Source of the DNA: Phytopythium helicoides
Lineage: Eukaryota > Oomycota > Peronosporomycetes > Pythiales > Pythiaceae
DNA: 64,000 bases
Direction of reading: 5' to 3'
Assembly: GCA_024867545.1 (NCBI GenBank)
Contig: JANFNE010000046.1
Span: 310,001-374,000, forward strand
The translations under genes were made by a program, and so were the position numbers. This document shows positions 20,889 through 31,194 of this stretch, piece after piece. The first letter of the stretch is position 1. Every line of letters starts with the position of its first letter. Below the pieces are notes generated by a model. It worked only from the letters and a program-made list of their open reading frames with translations, ran no database searches and was not told the origin of the DNA.

Positions 20889-21325
20889 CTTGAGGCGGTT
20901 GGTTTGCTCGGAAGTTGTTGTTGCTGCTGCTGCTGTTCGCGCCGAAGGAAATTCGGAAGTGGTGGAGCTCTCGGCCTTCGAGTCGAAGCGATGGTAGCCA
21001 CTGGGATCGTGGCGAGGCTGGAAGATACGAGCGTTTCAAGTTCAAGAGGAGGGGTGTCACGCAGGATTCGAAGGCGCTGGCAACCAGCGCGAGAGCTTCC
21101 CCGTGGGCGCCCTCCATCCTCCGGCGGAGATTCCAGCTCTCATGGAACACGTTTTTGGCTGTTGCGCCTTGACGGTTTCCGTTCGTGTCTATACCTCCCC
21201 CGCCCGAGATGCTGCTTAGGAGCTCGAGCTCTGCATGTTGGTTTCGCCGACAGGCTGCTTGGCGAGCGCTCGCAGCAGCAAATTCACGGGCCAACCGCAG
21301 TATTCTGTTGGACAGTTTCGCCGCC
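20889..21325. promoter_or_regulatory. Shared divergent promoter region, D-LDH copy 4 and DUSP12-like gene
   Basis: This is the interval between two divergently transcribed genes. It has short GTT/GCT triplet runs near 20908-20935 but no recognised element. I infer regulatory content from position only. Confidence 0.4.
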
Positions 21326-22513
21326 ATGGAGGTGGAAGAGGTGGTGGCTGCGATCGCGGCCCGCCAGCGCGCGCACCCGCCGCTCGCGGGGCTCCCGCTG
21401 GCTGCGCGCGTGCGGAGCCTCCCGCTGTTTATTGGCGAGGCGCGCGCGGCCCAGGCGAGTCGCAGCTTGGCGCGGATCGCGATCTCGAGGGGCTGGAGGC
21501 GCTGACGGCGTGGCGCGACGCAGGACGCGGCGTTCCTGGCTCAGAACGACATCTCGGCCGTGGTCTCGCTCGGCACGGGCCGCGTGGCTCCGGAGGTAGG
21601 CGCGGGCTCGCTGAGCTCAGCGCGGGGGTGGTGGCGCTGACGGATGCTGCGCGAAGAGCTGCGAGACGCTGGCGGTGGACGTGCTCGACATGGAGGAGGA
21701 GCTGCTCATCCGGCACTTTGGCGCCTGCGTCGCGTTCCTGACGGAGCACATCCAGCAAGGCGAGAGCGTGCTCGTGCACTGCGTGTACGGCCAGTCGCGC
21801 AGCGCAGCTATCTGCGTGGCGTTCCTCATGGCGACTGAGCGGATGGCGTTGCGAGAAGCGTACGACGCAGTCCAGCACGCTCGCCCATGCATCCACATCA
21901 ACTCGGGGTTTCTCAAGCAGCTGGCGCTGTTCGAGCGGATGGGAGCCGACCCGAACGAGCTCGGAGACTCGCCCGCGCACGCCGAGTTTCGTGCCATGGT
22001 TGCTGCGAAGGATTGGAACGACAGGTCGAGTCCAGACGTGGTCGCTGTGCCGCTCTTGTCATCGCCATGCCGCGCGATGAGGTGTAGGAAGTGCGCGTTT
22101 GTGCTGGCATCCACTAGGAATCAAGTAAGGCGTGCCTCATGGCGGCTCGGTTGCGGGTCTCCCTGATGATTAATCGTGTCATGATGGTCATCAGCTGGAA
22201 CACCAGCGACGAAATACCGGATCTTCGACGGCGTGCACCATGAGCGTCTTCATAGAGCCGATGCAGTGGATGGGTAGTGACGGATCCTTCCCAGGCGCTC
22301 CGACCGGGAAGCTGCAGTGTCCTTCGTGCCGATCCAAGATCGGGTCGTGGAACTGGCGAGGCATGAAGTATGACGCTCGCTCGATTGATTGGTAGCAAAG
22401 GTTCCCAACTCAAACTAACTCGCTGCTGTCCTTGTTCAAGATGCCAATGCGGTAGCTTTTGCCATCCAGCCTTCCAAATCGTGCCCAGTCGAGTCGACTT
22501 TCGAGTTGTGTAA
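21326..22513 (+). CDS. DUSP12: Dual-specificity phosphatase, DUSP12/YVH1 family
   Basis: Exons 21326..21454, 21524..21595, 21657..22124, 22195..22367 and 22441..22513 give 304 aa. The phosphatase signature HCVYGQSRS places the nucleophile at Cys109 and the Arg at 115. The C-terminal zinc-binding part has the conserved blocks MRCRKCAFVLASTRNQ, CTMSVFIEPMQWM, KLQCPSCRSKIGSWNWRG, then CQCGSFCHPAFQIVPSRVD, matching the end of human DUSP12. YVH1/DUSP12 releases Mrt4 from pre-60S ribosomes and also acts as a phosphatase (family knowledge). The first intron uses a GC-AG pair (CAG|gcgagt). Every join preserves family sequence. The stop is only 30 nt from the next gene's possible start. Confidence 0.88.
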
Positions 22514-22543
22514 CGGTTTGTGAGTCCACAATAGAAAACATCG

Positions 22544-23303
22544 ATGGGAGCAACCATCAGTGCAGCGCAGGTGGCCTCGCAGTCTGATGCTTCCTCATAC
22601 CGAGCTGTGCAGTTGCTCGCGACAACAAGTTGGTCTAGCAAAGTCTCGCTCTACTCTCCTACAATGCTATTCTCACGTGCGAGTGCATTTTCCCGTCGCA
22701 CATGCAGTCACGGAAGCTCAAGTGCAAAAGTTCGTGCGCGCCACAAGAGATAGCTTTTCACTAACGCTGGAGGACACACTCGCGCTCGCCCCAAATGCAC
22801 GAATTGAGGACGTGCAACAAGCATATCAAGCACTCGCCTTGTCAGACAGAGCCATCGTGAATTCGCACGAAGTGCTTGGACTCCTGATTCTTTTGTCTCC
22901 TCACCTGTCATCGGATCAAAAACTGCGAGGTGCGCTGGTTCCTCGCGCTGCGCTTATTAACAGCTACATCGATCGCTAACCTATCGTAGGGCTCTTTCAA
23001 ATGTTCAACGTCTCGCTGCACCGGTCGGGAGAGCTCGTGGGAGACGAAGCGATCATGTTGTTCCGCACAATCGCGCGCGGATTGCTGAAGATCATTCGGA
23101 GCAGCTCTGGAGCGGTACAGTCTCGATCCGCATTCGAGAACCTGACCAAAACCGTGTTTGCTGACAAGGAAACACTGCGCCTCGACGAGTTTATTGAGGC
23201 ATGCCGCTCTTCGCATCAGATCATGAGCTTTGCTGGTCATTGGCTAGAACAAGATGAACACAGCAACGACGCAGCGAGGACTTTAGAGGCAACTGAAAGT
23301 TAG
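22544..23303 (+). CDS. Small protein with degenerate EF-hand-like repeats
   Basis: Exons 22708..22929 and 22990..23303 are fairly secure and code for about 180 residues. A 16-nt first exon 22544..22559 is a guess that would give an N-terminus beginning MGATI, a possible myristoylation site. The region LFQMFNVSLHRSGELVGDEAI aligns by eye with an EF-hand loop in which the acidic calcium ligands have mostly been lost. The preceding LSDRAIVNSHEVLGLLILL and following LRLDEFIEACRSSHQIM look like further helix-loop-helix units. It may be a calcineurin-B-like or calcium-sensor relative that no longer binds calcium. The family is not certain. Confidence 0.5.
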
Positions 23304-23377
23304 AATCCATTTGTGTTCCACTCTCACAATGAGCACCAACCGCTCCGTAGTGCCATAGTGTTGCCCATGCACTTGTC

Positions 23378-24336
23378 CTACGGCAAGTTCGCCAGCGGAA
23401 TGCTGTACGGCATGCGGTCATAGGCTTGGTTGACGCCAAGTCTCGGATCACCCCTACACAACACAGTCGCAACAACCAAGGTAAGCATGTGATTTGGCAG
23501 AAAGTCGACGAAGCGCTCTTGAACGTACTCTCGCGGTGCAAGCAGGACTTCGTCCTTGCGATATTCTCGCCCGGGTTTCCGAACAGTGAGCATCGACGTG
23601 TTCTGCGAACAAGTCGCGTCGCTGGGGCAACAGGCGTCGATGCACGGCGTATCGGGCGTCTCGACCGACGTGAGTACAAAGACCTCGGGACGAGTATCCA
23701 CCCGCGGGGTCAGATCTCCCGCTCTGTAGGTGCAGTAGCCGTCCTTGCAGTAGCCCTTGCGTGTGCAGAAGGCCATGACGTCCACGCGCTGCTTCATGGA
23801 GCACCCGATGCTCACAAGGCACACGCCGAGCTTGCTGCAAAAGGACAGGCAGGGATTGAGTCAGTGAAAGTCTCGTCAAAGAGATCCAGCGGGCTGTCAC
23901 GTGGGCACCTGTAGCACGGGCAGAGAAAGCGGGTCGGGTCGTGGTAATGCGCCACGCAGTTCATGCGGCACGCCTCGACATCCTGCGGCTGGCAGCCTGC
24001 AGCAGCCGCGACACAACAGGGCAACCGAGGCAAATGAGCGTCCTGGGCCTCGGTTGGACTGCAGCAATGAGCTCTTACGCACCTTGGCGCACCCGCTTGA
24101 GCGCCGGTAGCGTAATCTGTCACGTTCGTTGCGATTGGGACATGAGATGAGTCTCGTGGACGGTGGGACTGAAGTGGACGGACGCGTGCGCACGACGGCG
24201 CTGTGCGTGCAGGACGGGTGATCCTTTATCTTCTGCACGGCGTGGCGTGGGCACGGTACTGTACCTGGGCGTGGGTGTCATGGAGCGTGGAGAGCAGCAG
24301 GAGCAGCAGCGGCAGGATGATGTTGCGAGCCGTCAT
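23378..24336 (-). CDS. Secreted cysteine-rich protein of unknown family
   Basis: Exons 24265..24336, 24083..24116, 23909..23996 and 23378..23834 give 216 aa. The start MTARNIILPLLLLLLSTLHD is a clear signal peptide with a cleavage site near THAQ. The mature protein has about 15 cysteines in patterns such as CQPQDVEACRMNC, FLCPCYSKLGVC, FCTRKGYCKDGYC and CIDACCPSDATC, suggesting several disulfides. No catalytic motif is seen. The Cys-rich part is concentrated in the first 130 residues. The last 80 have few cysteines and could be affected by an unrecognised intron. It might be an apoplastic or cell-surface protein. I do not recognise the family. Confidence 0.65.
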
Positions 24337-24490
24337 GGCGGCGCCAAAATGGCTACAGTCGGAAATAGCCGCAAGTACTGATACTGGTAGTTTCGGGGCG
24401 TAAACGGTCGTTCGATTGTGAGGGTGAAAAGCCGGTGTCGCATATAACGAGATGGCTGAAAGCATCGCTTTAAGAGGGGAATAATATAGT

Positions 24491-25053
24491 TCAGTAGATA
24501 AATAATGGATGTATCTTAACCAATAAAGTATACTTAAACAGGGTATTATATATAACGAGTAAATCATAGGACTCGCTGCATGGAGGTGCCGATCCACGTC
24601 CATGGGCGAGCCGCAACCTGCCGTGATGCCCATCAATCATCTCCCACCGAATGCCTCCAGTCCCTCCAACAAAATCAAGCACCGCCCGCCCGCTTGCTTG
24701 TAAGCCCACGGAGAGGTCCACGCTGTATCGTATCACTGGATCGTGATACGTGGCGCTCAATTCAAGACTGAAGCTCGCGGGAAGCGCGGCCACTTTCGTG
24801 ACAACTGCAGTGTTCGGGCCTTTCATGCCGCAGTCGCCGGCCCCGCAGCGCTGCGTGCAAGCCGTTCGCGTACCAACTCGACCGCAACCGAGATCCAACT
24901 TTGTGCTGCTCGAAGGCTGTGCAACGCTCGAGGCGGGCGGGCGCTGTGCAGGTCGAGGATGGATGACATGGCGCCGGTGGCTTCGTATCTCACGGACACC
25001 CCGTCTGTGTCAGGTCTCTCGGCCCATATCAAGTAGTGTAGATCCCCTTCCAA
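24491..25053 (-). CDS. Doubtful small gene head-to-head with the elongase
   Basis: Two minus-strand frames, MEGDLHYLIWAERPDTDG starting at 25053 and a second containing NTAVVTKVAALPASFSLE and VLDFVGGTGGIRWEMIDGH, can be joined by a 38-nt GT-AG intron to give a protein of about 155-160 aa. Composition is protein-like, but no family is recognised, the intron is short, and the 3' third (YDLLVIYNTLFKYTLLVK) enters AT-rich sequence. Treat as a candidate only. Confidence 0.28.
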
Positions 25054-25200
25054 ATTGCCAATCCTGCCCAGAAGATCCGGACCACGCGCCGCACGTCCGT
25101 TCGAGACAGCCTGCCGGCAGTCGGCGCTCCCCCCGAGCCGCGTCAGTTCGGCTTTCTCCTCCCCGCGCGCAGCCCCCCGGAAGCCCCAGAGCCAGCGAGC

Positions 25201-26209
25201 ATGACGGACGCGTGGACCGGCCAGGTGCCCCCGCTCACGGACGAGCTGCCGCTGCTGTCGGTGCTGTACCCGTCAAAGTGGGAGCGCGAGTGGGTCGTCT
25301 CGTGGCAGCCCGAGTTCTGCAACGAGACCATCCTGTACGCCGTGGCGCTCTGCGCTGGCTACCTCGTCTTCTGCTTCGGCGGCAAGTGGGTCATGAGCGG
25401 GCTCAAGCCCTTCAACCTGCGCGTGTGAGTGGCCCGCGCCTCCGCGACGGCTCCGGACCTCTCGCGCCGACTCACAGAGCATTGTTTGTGACTGCAGGGC
25501 CCTCGCGCTGTGGAACCTCGGCCTCGCCCTCTTCAGCTTCATCGGCGCCATCCGCACCATGCCCTTCCTCATCAACACCATCTACCGCCGCGGCGTGTAC
25601 CACTCGGTGTGCTCGCCCCCGCTCACGCACTACGGACAGGGCCCCGTCGCCCTCTGGGTCACGCTCTTCATCTTCTCCAAGGTCCCCGAGCTCGTCGACA
25701 CGGTCTTCATCGTGCTGCGCAAGAAGCCGCTCATCTTCCTGCACTGGTACCACCACATCACGGTGCTGCTCTTCTGCTGGCACGCCTTTGGCACGCTCTC
25801 GGCTAGGTGAGTCTTTTTGGGTGCGGTCTAGCGCGCTCAACCACTTGGCTGACATTCTCCCCCTCTTTCTTGTACCACCACCATTAGCGGCCTATACTTC
25901 TGCGCCATGAACTACTCGGTGCATGCCGTCATGTACTTTTACTACTTCCTGACGGCGTGCGGCTACCGTCCGCGCTGGGCTCGCCTCGTGACCATCTCCC
26001 AGCTGAGCCAGATGGTCGTCGGCGTCGCCGTGTGCGGCCTCAACGTCTACTACATGAAGAACGGCGACCCGTGCAGCGTGGACCCGGAGAACCTCAAGTG
26101 GGGCATCATCATGTACTCGAGCTACTTTGCGCTCTTCCTCAAGTTCTTCATCGAGCGCTACTTCTTCCGCTCCCCCAAGAAGACTGCCGGCAAGAAGAAG
26201 AACGAGTAA
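25201..26209 (+). CDS. ELO-family very-long-chain fatty acid elongase (ELOVL6-like)
   Basis: Exons 25201..25424, 25498..25806 and 25888..26209 give 284 aa. Family landmarks appear in order: KVPELVDTVFIVLRKK, the histidine box HWYHHITVL, NYSVHAVMYFYYF and TISQLSQM. The C-terminus ends in a lysine-rich tail (SPKKTAGKKKNE), the usual ER-retention type for these enzymes. ELO proteins are ER membrane 3-ketoacyl-CoA synthases that condense malonyl-CoA with fatty acyl-CoA. The wording of the histidine-box region is closest to the ELOVL3/6 group, which elongates saturated and monounsaturated chains. Actual chain specificity cannot be read. Confidence 0.93.
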
Positions 26210-26273
26210 GGGCCCGCTCTGCTTGCTCTGCTCGCGCGACTTTCGCTGAAGAGAGAATCCCAACGCAAGCCTA

Positions 26274-26274
26274 A

Positions 26275-26305
<31 letters not shown>

Positions 26306-26312
26306 AACACAC
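26274..26312. repeat. (AC)n microsatellite
   Basis: A run of AC dinucleotides with a few interruptions (gc, aa) lies about 65 nt after the elongase stop, inside the otherwise featureless 428-nt gap before the sideroflexin gene. Confidence 0.85.
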
Positions 26313-26637
26313 GAGTATCAGGCGCTGCGAGGTGTAGAGAGCTCGCAGGGCTCTGCCGCAGCCGCCGCCGTAGGTAGATAAGTAGAAGGCCGCTGGGCTG
26401 ACTAGAGACTGTAATACAGCACATTCTCCGATCCATGCGCGTTGAGCAGCCCCATCACCGGATCTGGCGAGATTACTGCAACGCAGCCCTGTTGCACGCC
26501 GAAGGCATCAGGAGACGGAGGAGCGGGATGGCTACACTTGTACCGGTTACGCGCCTGTATTTGGGTGGCTGGCGGTGGTCCAGGGGTACGTCAGCAGCGG
26601 CGGCTCCCCTCCGTTGAGTTGACGACTGACGCGCATC

Positions 26638-27756
26638 ATGACGCCGACCGACGCCGAGGCGCACATCAAGCTCGCGGACCCGGCCGAGGCCACGTACCTG
26701 GGCCGCGTGCGCAAGAACTTCGACATGCTGGACGTGCGCTCGGCGCTCGCGACGGACGCGACGGTGGCGGCCGCGCTGCGCGTCGTCAAGGCCAAGCGTG
26801 GGTCGCGAGCGTCAATTGGGAGGGCGAGGGCGAGGGCGAGGGGCTGATCGAGTGCGTGGCGCTGCAGAGGCCGGGGAGAGCGTCGACGAGGCTGAGTACG
26901 CGCGCGCCATGAAACTCAAGCACGCGATCGTGCACCCCGACACGGGTGCGTCCCTCGTTGTGGTCGCAGCGGCAAGGTGGCGCTGCTGGGTATTGACGCG
27001 TTACTGTCTTCGACGCTAGGCGAGGCCGTGGTGCTGCCGCTGCGCGTGTCCATGATCGTGCCGATGAACGTCATCATGGACGGTGCCATGCTGCTGGCCA
27101 ATAGCACACGCACGACCATCTTCGCGCAGTGGCTCAACCAGACCTACAACGCGCTGCACTACTACGCCAACCGCAACGCGAGCAATGAGGACACGTCGAC
27201 GCAGCGGCTCGTGGCATACGTGGGGGCCACAAGCAGCTCGATCGCGGCCTCGCTGGGTATCCGCCGTGCCGCCGCGCGCATGCAGAACGCGTCGCTGGCG
27301 CCAGTGCTCGCGCGGCTGGGGCCGTTTGGCGCCGTGGCGGCCGCAGACCTGCTTAATCTGGCCGTCATGCGTCAGAGCGAGTACCTCAAGGGTGTCAACG
27401 TGTACGACGAGAATGGCGACTGGGTGGGCAAGAGTCGCCGCTGCGGTGCGCTGGCCGTGGCATCGTGCATCGCCGGCCGCATCTTCGCAGCTGCACCCAT
27501 CTTGATCCTGCCGCCGCTGGCCATCCGGCGTCTTGAGACGCGCTCGACGCTGCTGACCAAGCGTCCGTGGCTTCGCGCACCACTACTACTGGGTCTCGTT
27601 GGCTGTGCCATCCAGTTCTCCGTGCCGCTCACGTTCGGGCTATTCCGCCAGACGGCGCAGATTGATGCCAAGTACCTCGAGCCTGAGATCGCCAGCGCCT
27701 TGCGCAGCCGCGACGGCGAGCCCGTGCGTGTCGTGACGTACAACAAGGGCATTTGA
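26638..27756 (+). CDS. Sideroflexin, mitochondrial amino-acid carrier family
   Basis: Exons 26638..26797, 26868..26945 and 27020..27756 give 324 aa, the usual length. Family signatures are HPDTGEAVVLPLRVSMIVPMN, QWLNQTYNALHYYANRNAS and the multi-helix C-terminal half. The second exon join restores HPDTGE across an intron. Sideroflexins sit in the inner mitochondrial membrane. SFXN1 imports serine for one-carbon metabolism. The protein has no classical presequence, as is normal for this family. Intron 1 contains a GAGGGC repeat of about five units. Confidence 0.92.
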
Positions 27757-27904
27757 TGGCCTCACCCGCTCGATTGGTGCCCACGAGCCGATGAGAACAC
27801 AAACACGTACCGATTTATCCTTTTGAAAAGTGGCTTGCCAATTTTATCGCGGCGCTCTTGAACATCACCGAATCACCGAGCAACTTGGTCCTGCTGCAGT
27901 AGGG

Positions 27905-29470
27905 ATGGAAGCGGAGCCAGCGGCTGGAAACGAGGATGCTGCCGTAGCAAGCGATCTGTTCAATCGGCAGGTGGACCGACTCAAAATCGAGCAGCTTGGC
28001 GAGCGCGTGGCATCACTGCAGGCCGAGAACGAGGCTCTTAAAGCCCGCCATGCTGCACGCGAGCAGGAGACCCACGAATTCGTGGCATACTTCCAGAAGG
28101 AGATGGCTGCTCGTGACCGCACCGTGTCGAGACTGAGTGACGAGCTGGCGGCAGCTCGCACAGCACTAGCGGTCGGTCTTGAGACTGCTCAGCGAGACCG
28201 AGAAAATGATGCGCAGACCCTAAGCAAGGACTTTGCGACCAAGGAAGAGAGGCTGCGAGAGCAACTCGCGGGCGTACGCGAAGAGTTGCTACAGCTCGAG
28301 GTGTTTCGAGACGTGAAGGACTCGATGGCGGCCAACCTCAGGGATCTGGAGGCACGCCTACAGAGCGAGCGTGAGCAGAGCAAGGAGGAGATTGCGGCGC
28401 TTGAGCGCAAGTTCATCGAGGAACGCGCGAGGCTGCTCAAGGAGCACGACAAGCGCATCCAGGTCGTCAAGCAGCAGGCCAAAGAGGACGCAAGGAATGG
28501 CCTCGACGCTGACACGCGCAAGATCGTGACCGACAACCGACGCATGGGTGAAGAGCTACGATTCCAGCTTCAGGCGACCGAGGAGCTGCAACGTGACAAG
28601 GAGCTGCTGCAGGCGAGAGCAACGAAGCTTCATCTAGATCTGCAGGTAGCACTCGCCAAGGAAGAAGAGTACGCCAAGCAGGCCCAGCGCCAGTCAAGAG
28701 AGCTGGCACAACTCAAAGCCGATCTCCGCGTTATGGAGCAGCGCACCAGTGCGAGTCTTGCAGCCTCAGAGCGCGCAGCAAACGCCCAGCAGGCTCGCAG
28801 TGAGCGCGAGCGCGAAGACTTGGCACTCGATACCGACGCGCTCCGGCGGCTGCTGAAGCTCAAGAACAAGGAGTTGAGGAATCTACGAAAACTCGCACAG
28901 ACTGTCCTGGATCAGCGCTCCGATGTTGAACAGTTCTTCCTAGATGCGCTCGCTCATGTGCGGCGCGAAATAGAATCTGAGCGAGTCAAGCGCAAAGACC
29001 GCGAGCGCGAGCAATTTCAGGCAGACATGCGGCGAGCCATCGGATTGCCACCACCATCTACTTCTTCATCTTCCTCGTTGACAACCAAGTTCCCCAAGCT
29101 TGCGAGTCCTGGGACCACAACGCCCAACAACAAGAGCGACAAAGTTGATCTGGCGCAGCTCAGTTGGGAAGACAAGGAACGCGTCCTGCGACTCGTGTTC
29201 GCCAAGATCAATGGTGCACAAGGATACGCCGATCCCGTTGGAACACCGGACGCACGCGGTGACGATGACGAAGCTCTCGAAGGTGAACCAAGCAACAATG
29301 TGCGGCCGCGACCGACCGAACAAATTGTGTACTTTGCAACGGAAGCGGCTGACCCCGAGGAGAGCAGCGAGTCATGGCGAACGACAGGGCCAAGCGAGGC
29401 TAGCATGTCGCTCACAGGTCTGCCACTGGTCCCGCGTGCACCGCCCGGAAAGCCGCGACCGTCTTCCTAG
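27905..29470 (+). CDS. BBOF1: BBOF1/CCDC176-type basal-body coiled-coil protein
   Basis: The gene encodes 521 aa from the ATG at 27905. An upstream in-frame ATG at 27830 adds 25 unrelated residues. Residues 20-380 are almost continuous coiled coil, beginning LFNRQVDRLKIEQLGERVAS. Two blocks correspond to human BBOF1: LKNKELRNLRKLAQTVLDQR followed by DVEQFFLDALAHVRREI, and DLAQLSWEDKERVLRLVFAK near the end. BBOF1 is a centriole/axoneme protein needed to align and maintain motile cilia in vertebrates. In an oomycete it would serve the zoospore flagellum (inference). The C-terminal 100 residues are Ser/Pro-rich and poorly ordered. The gene converges on the GPR137-like gene with only 81 nt between stops. 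Confidence 0.82.
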   Translation: MEAEPAAGNEDAAVASDLFNRQVDRLKIEQLGERVASLQAENEALKARHAAREQETHEFVAYFQKEMAARDRTVSRLSDELAAARTALAVGLETAQRDRENDAQTLSKDFATKEERLREQLAGVREELLQLEVFRDVKDSMAANLRDLEARLQSEREQSKEEIAALERKFIEERARLLKEHDKRIQVVKQQAKEDARNGLDADTRKIVTDNRRMGEELRFQLQATEELQRDKELLQARATKLHLDLQVALAKEEEYAKQAQRQSRELAQLKADLRVMEQRTSASLAASERAANAQQARSEREREDLALDTDALRRLLKLKNKELRNLRKLAQTVLDQRSDVEQFFLDALAHVRREIESERVKRKDREREQFQADMRRAIGLPPPSTSSSSSLTTKFPKLASPGTTTPNNKSDKVDLAQLSWEDKERVLRLVFAKINGAQGYADPVGTPDARGDDDEALEGEPSNNVRPRPTEQIVYFATEAADPEESSESWRTTGPSEASMSLTGLPLVPRAPPGKPRPSS

Positions 29471-29551
29471 ACAATCCTCATGAATACACGATGACTTTGC
29501 TCCGAGTGGATCGAGGAATATCCCAGCGACTTTACTAACTTACTTTGCTTG

Positions 29552-30997
29552 TCACGGTACTTGCGACTTGGAATCGAACGGTATTCGATTGGCGCCGAGA
29601 CGGCCGAGGCCTCGTGCGCTATGGAGACCATCGACAGCGAACCGCGGAGACGGACCTGTTCCATCGTCCGAGTCGTACCGTGAAGGGTCTTGAAACAGGT
29701 CGCCACCATGAGTCCACCGTGCACGCTCGAGATCCAGGCGTGACAGTGTTGACGAGCCAGGAGTCACTGCGTTCGCTGCGGCCATCGCGGCCATGAGCGC
29801 CGCACTGCTGAGTGGGCCGATCGACGACGTGGTGCCGTACGAGCTGCTGGTGATGGGGCTCGCGGCCAGCAGACCCGCGCCTTCAGTACTCCCAGCATTA
29901 ATGATGTGGAACAAGCCAAAGTCTGGGAGGCGAGGGCGATTCGTTGCTTCATGCCACGGGGCTGAATGTGCATGATTGTGAGACGACCGAAGTGCAACCC
30001 ACATCCGAATGCACAAATTATCCGACTCACCACCGAGACCTCCTGCCTTGGACGAGATAAGGCACAGCAGCAGCACTGTGGGTAGAAACTCCCAGAAGCA
30101 GAAGAAGATGAAGTATGAGCAAGTGGTCACGCGGCCGTTCATGTCGAGCTGGTTCCAGATGCTGAGGAACCAACTTTCCGAGGTGGCCAGGTCGCGCACG
30201 GCTCGCGTGAAGAAGATGACGCTGAGCACAGCGTTAATGGTCACGAGACGCTGCGGCTGGGAAATGAGCAGTCGGCGCTGCTTCCAGCTCTCGACCTGCG
30301 CGTCAAGCTGTGTTAGATTAGATACTTTCAGTCGCTGATGAGAAGGCTGCCAAGGCTGCTCCATCGTACGGTGGCCATCTTCCAGGCAAAGACGCCGAAG
30401 AGCACGCTGAGCAGCAGGAAGGAGCCGGCCGAGTAGATGAGCTGCACGCGCACGTCCGAGACCTGCGTGAACTCCTCGTCGTACTCGTCGCCGCCGCTCT
30501 CGACCGTGTGCGAGATGTCGTTGGACGAGTTGAATGCCCAAACGGCCGTGAACGTGGCCATGGACATGGTGAGCAGCAGGTAGAGCGGCAGGCAGACGCT
30601 GCGCCAGTGCGCGCGCCAGTCGTCTCCCGTGACGACCTGCAGGTAGAAGAGTATGAGCAGCGAGAAGTTGGCGAACCTGGGCACGGAGCCGGTCGTCAGT
30701 GTGTCAGTCGGCGCGCACTGCGAGCGGCGCGACGCACTGGATGGGCGTGGGGAACCAGTAGAGCAGGTAGAGCGCCAGGTAGGACATGTCGACCTGCGCG
30801 AGCATGGCGATCCAGTAGGCCGAGCGCACCACGGTCCAGCCGAGGCAGAGCGCGTGGAAGCCCGTGGACCAGGCCAGCAGCTTGTGGCGCCGCCGCAGCG
30901 CCAGCGCCAGCCGCGCCAGCAGGAACACGAGCAGCAGCAGGCACATGGCGGTCAGCAGCACCGTGTACACGGTGGGCGCGTGGCCGCTGGCGCCCAT
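29552..30997 (-). CDS. GPR137-like (THH1/TOM1/TOM3-related) seven-helix protein
   Basis: Exons 30738..30997, 30370..30676, 30031..30307 and 29552..29880 give 390 aa. An alternative upstream start at 31057 adds 20 residues. Seven hydrophobic segments are visible. LLYWFPTPIQFANFSLLILF and YFIFFCFWEFLPTVLLLCL match the pattern of the human GPR137 helices (LLYCCP...LQFF and FVWELLPTTLL). GPR137 proteins are lysosomal or Golgi seven-helix proteins linked to mTORC1 signalling. The plant relatives TOM1/TOM3 are tonoplast proteins. The last 100 residues are a soluble, Ser-rich tail. Joins were chosen to keep the helices intact. Confidence 0.7.
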
Positions 30998-31194
30998 GGC
31001 GCGGCTCGAGCGGCGGGCGGCGAGGTCGGTCGGAGGAGCAGCGCAATGTGGGCACAATGCGTCACGGGATCCGCGTGACGTTTTGTGCGCGCAAGGAGAC
31101 TCCTCAGACTGTCAGAACGCATGCCATCGCTTTAGGTCATGTCAAAGTGTAGCCATGTTGGATTGATTCGTGCGAGGGAGACTCGCAGACAAAG

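Noticed and set aside
20908..20935. GTT/GCT triplet run as a coding polyglutamine or polyalanine tract
   Set aside because: It lies in the divergent promoter between D-LDH copy 4 and DUSP12, outside any supported frame.
20442..21599. 385-codon plus-strand frame spanning D-LDH copy 4 antisense and the DUSP12 promoter
   Set aside because: It crosses two well-supported genes in a different frame and has no coherent composition.
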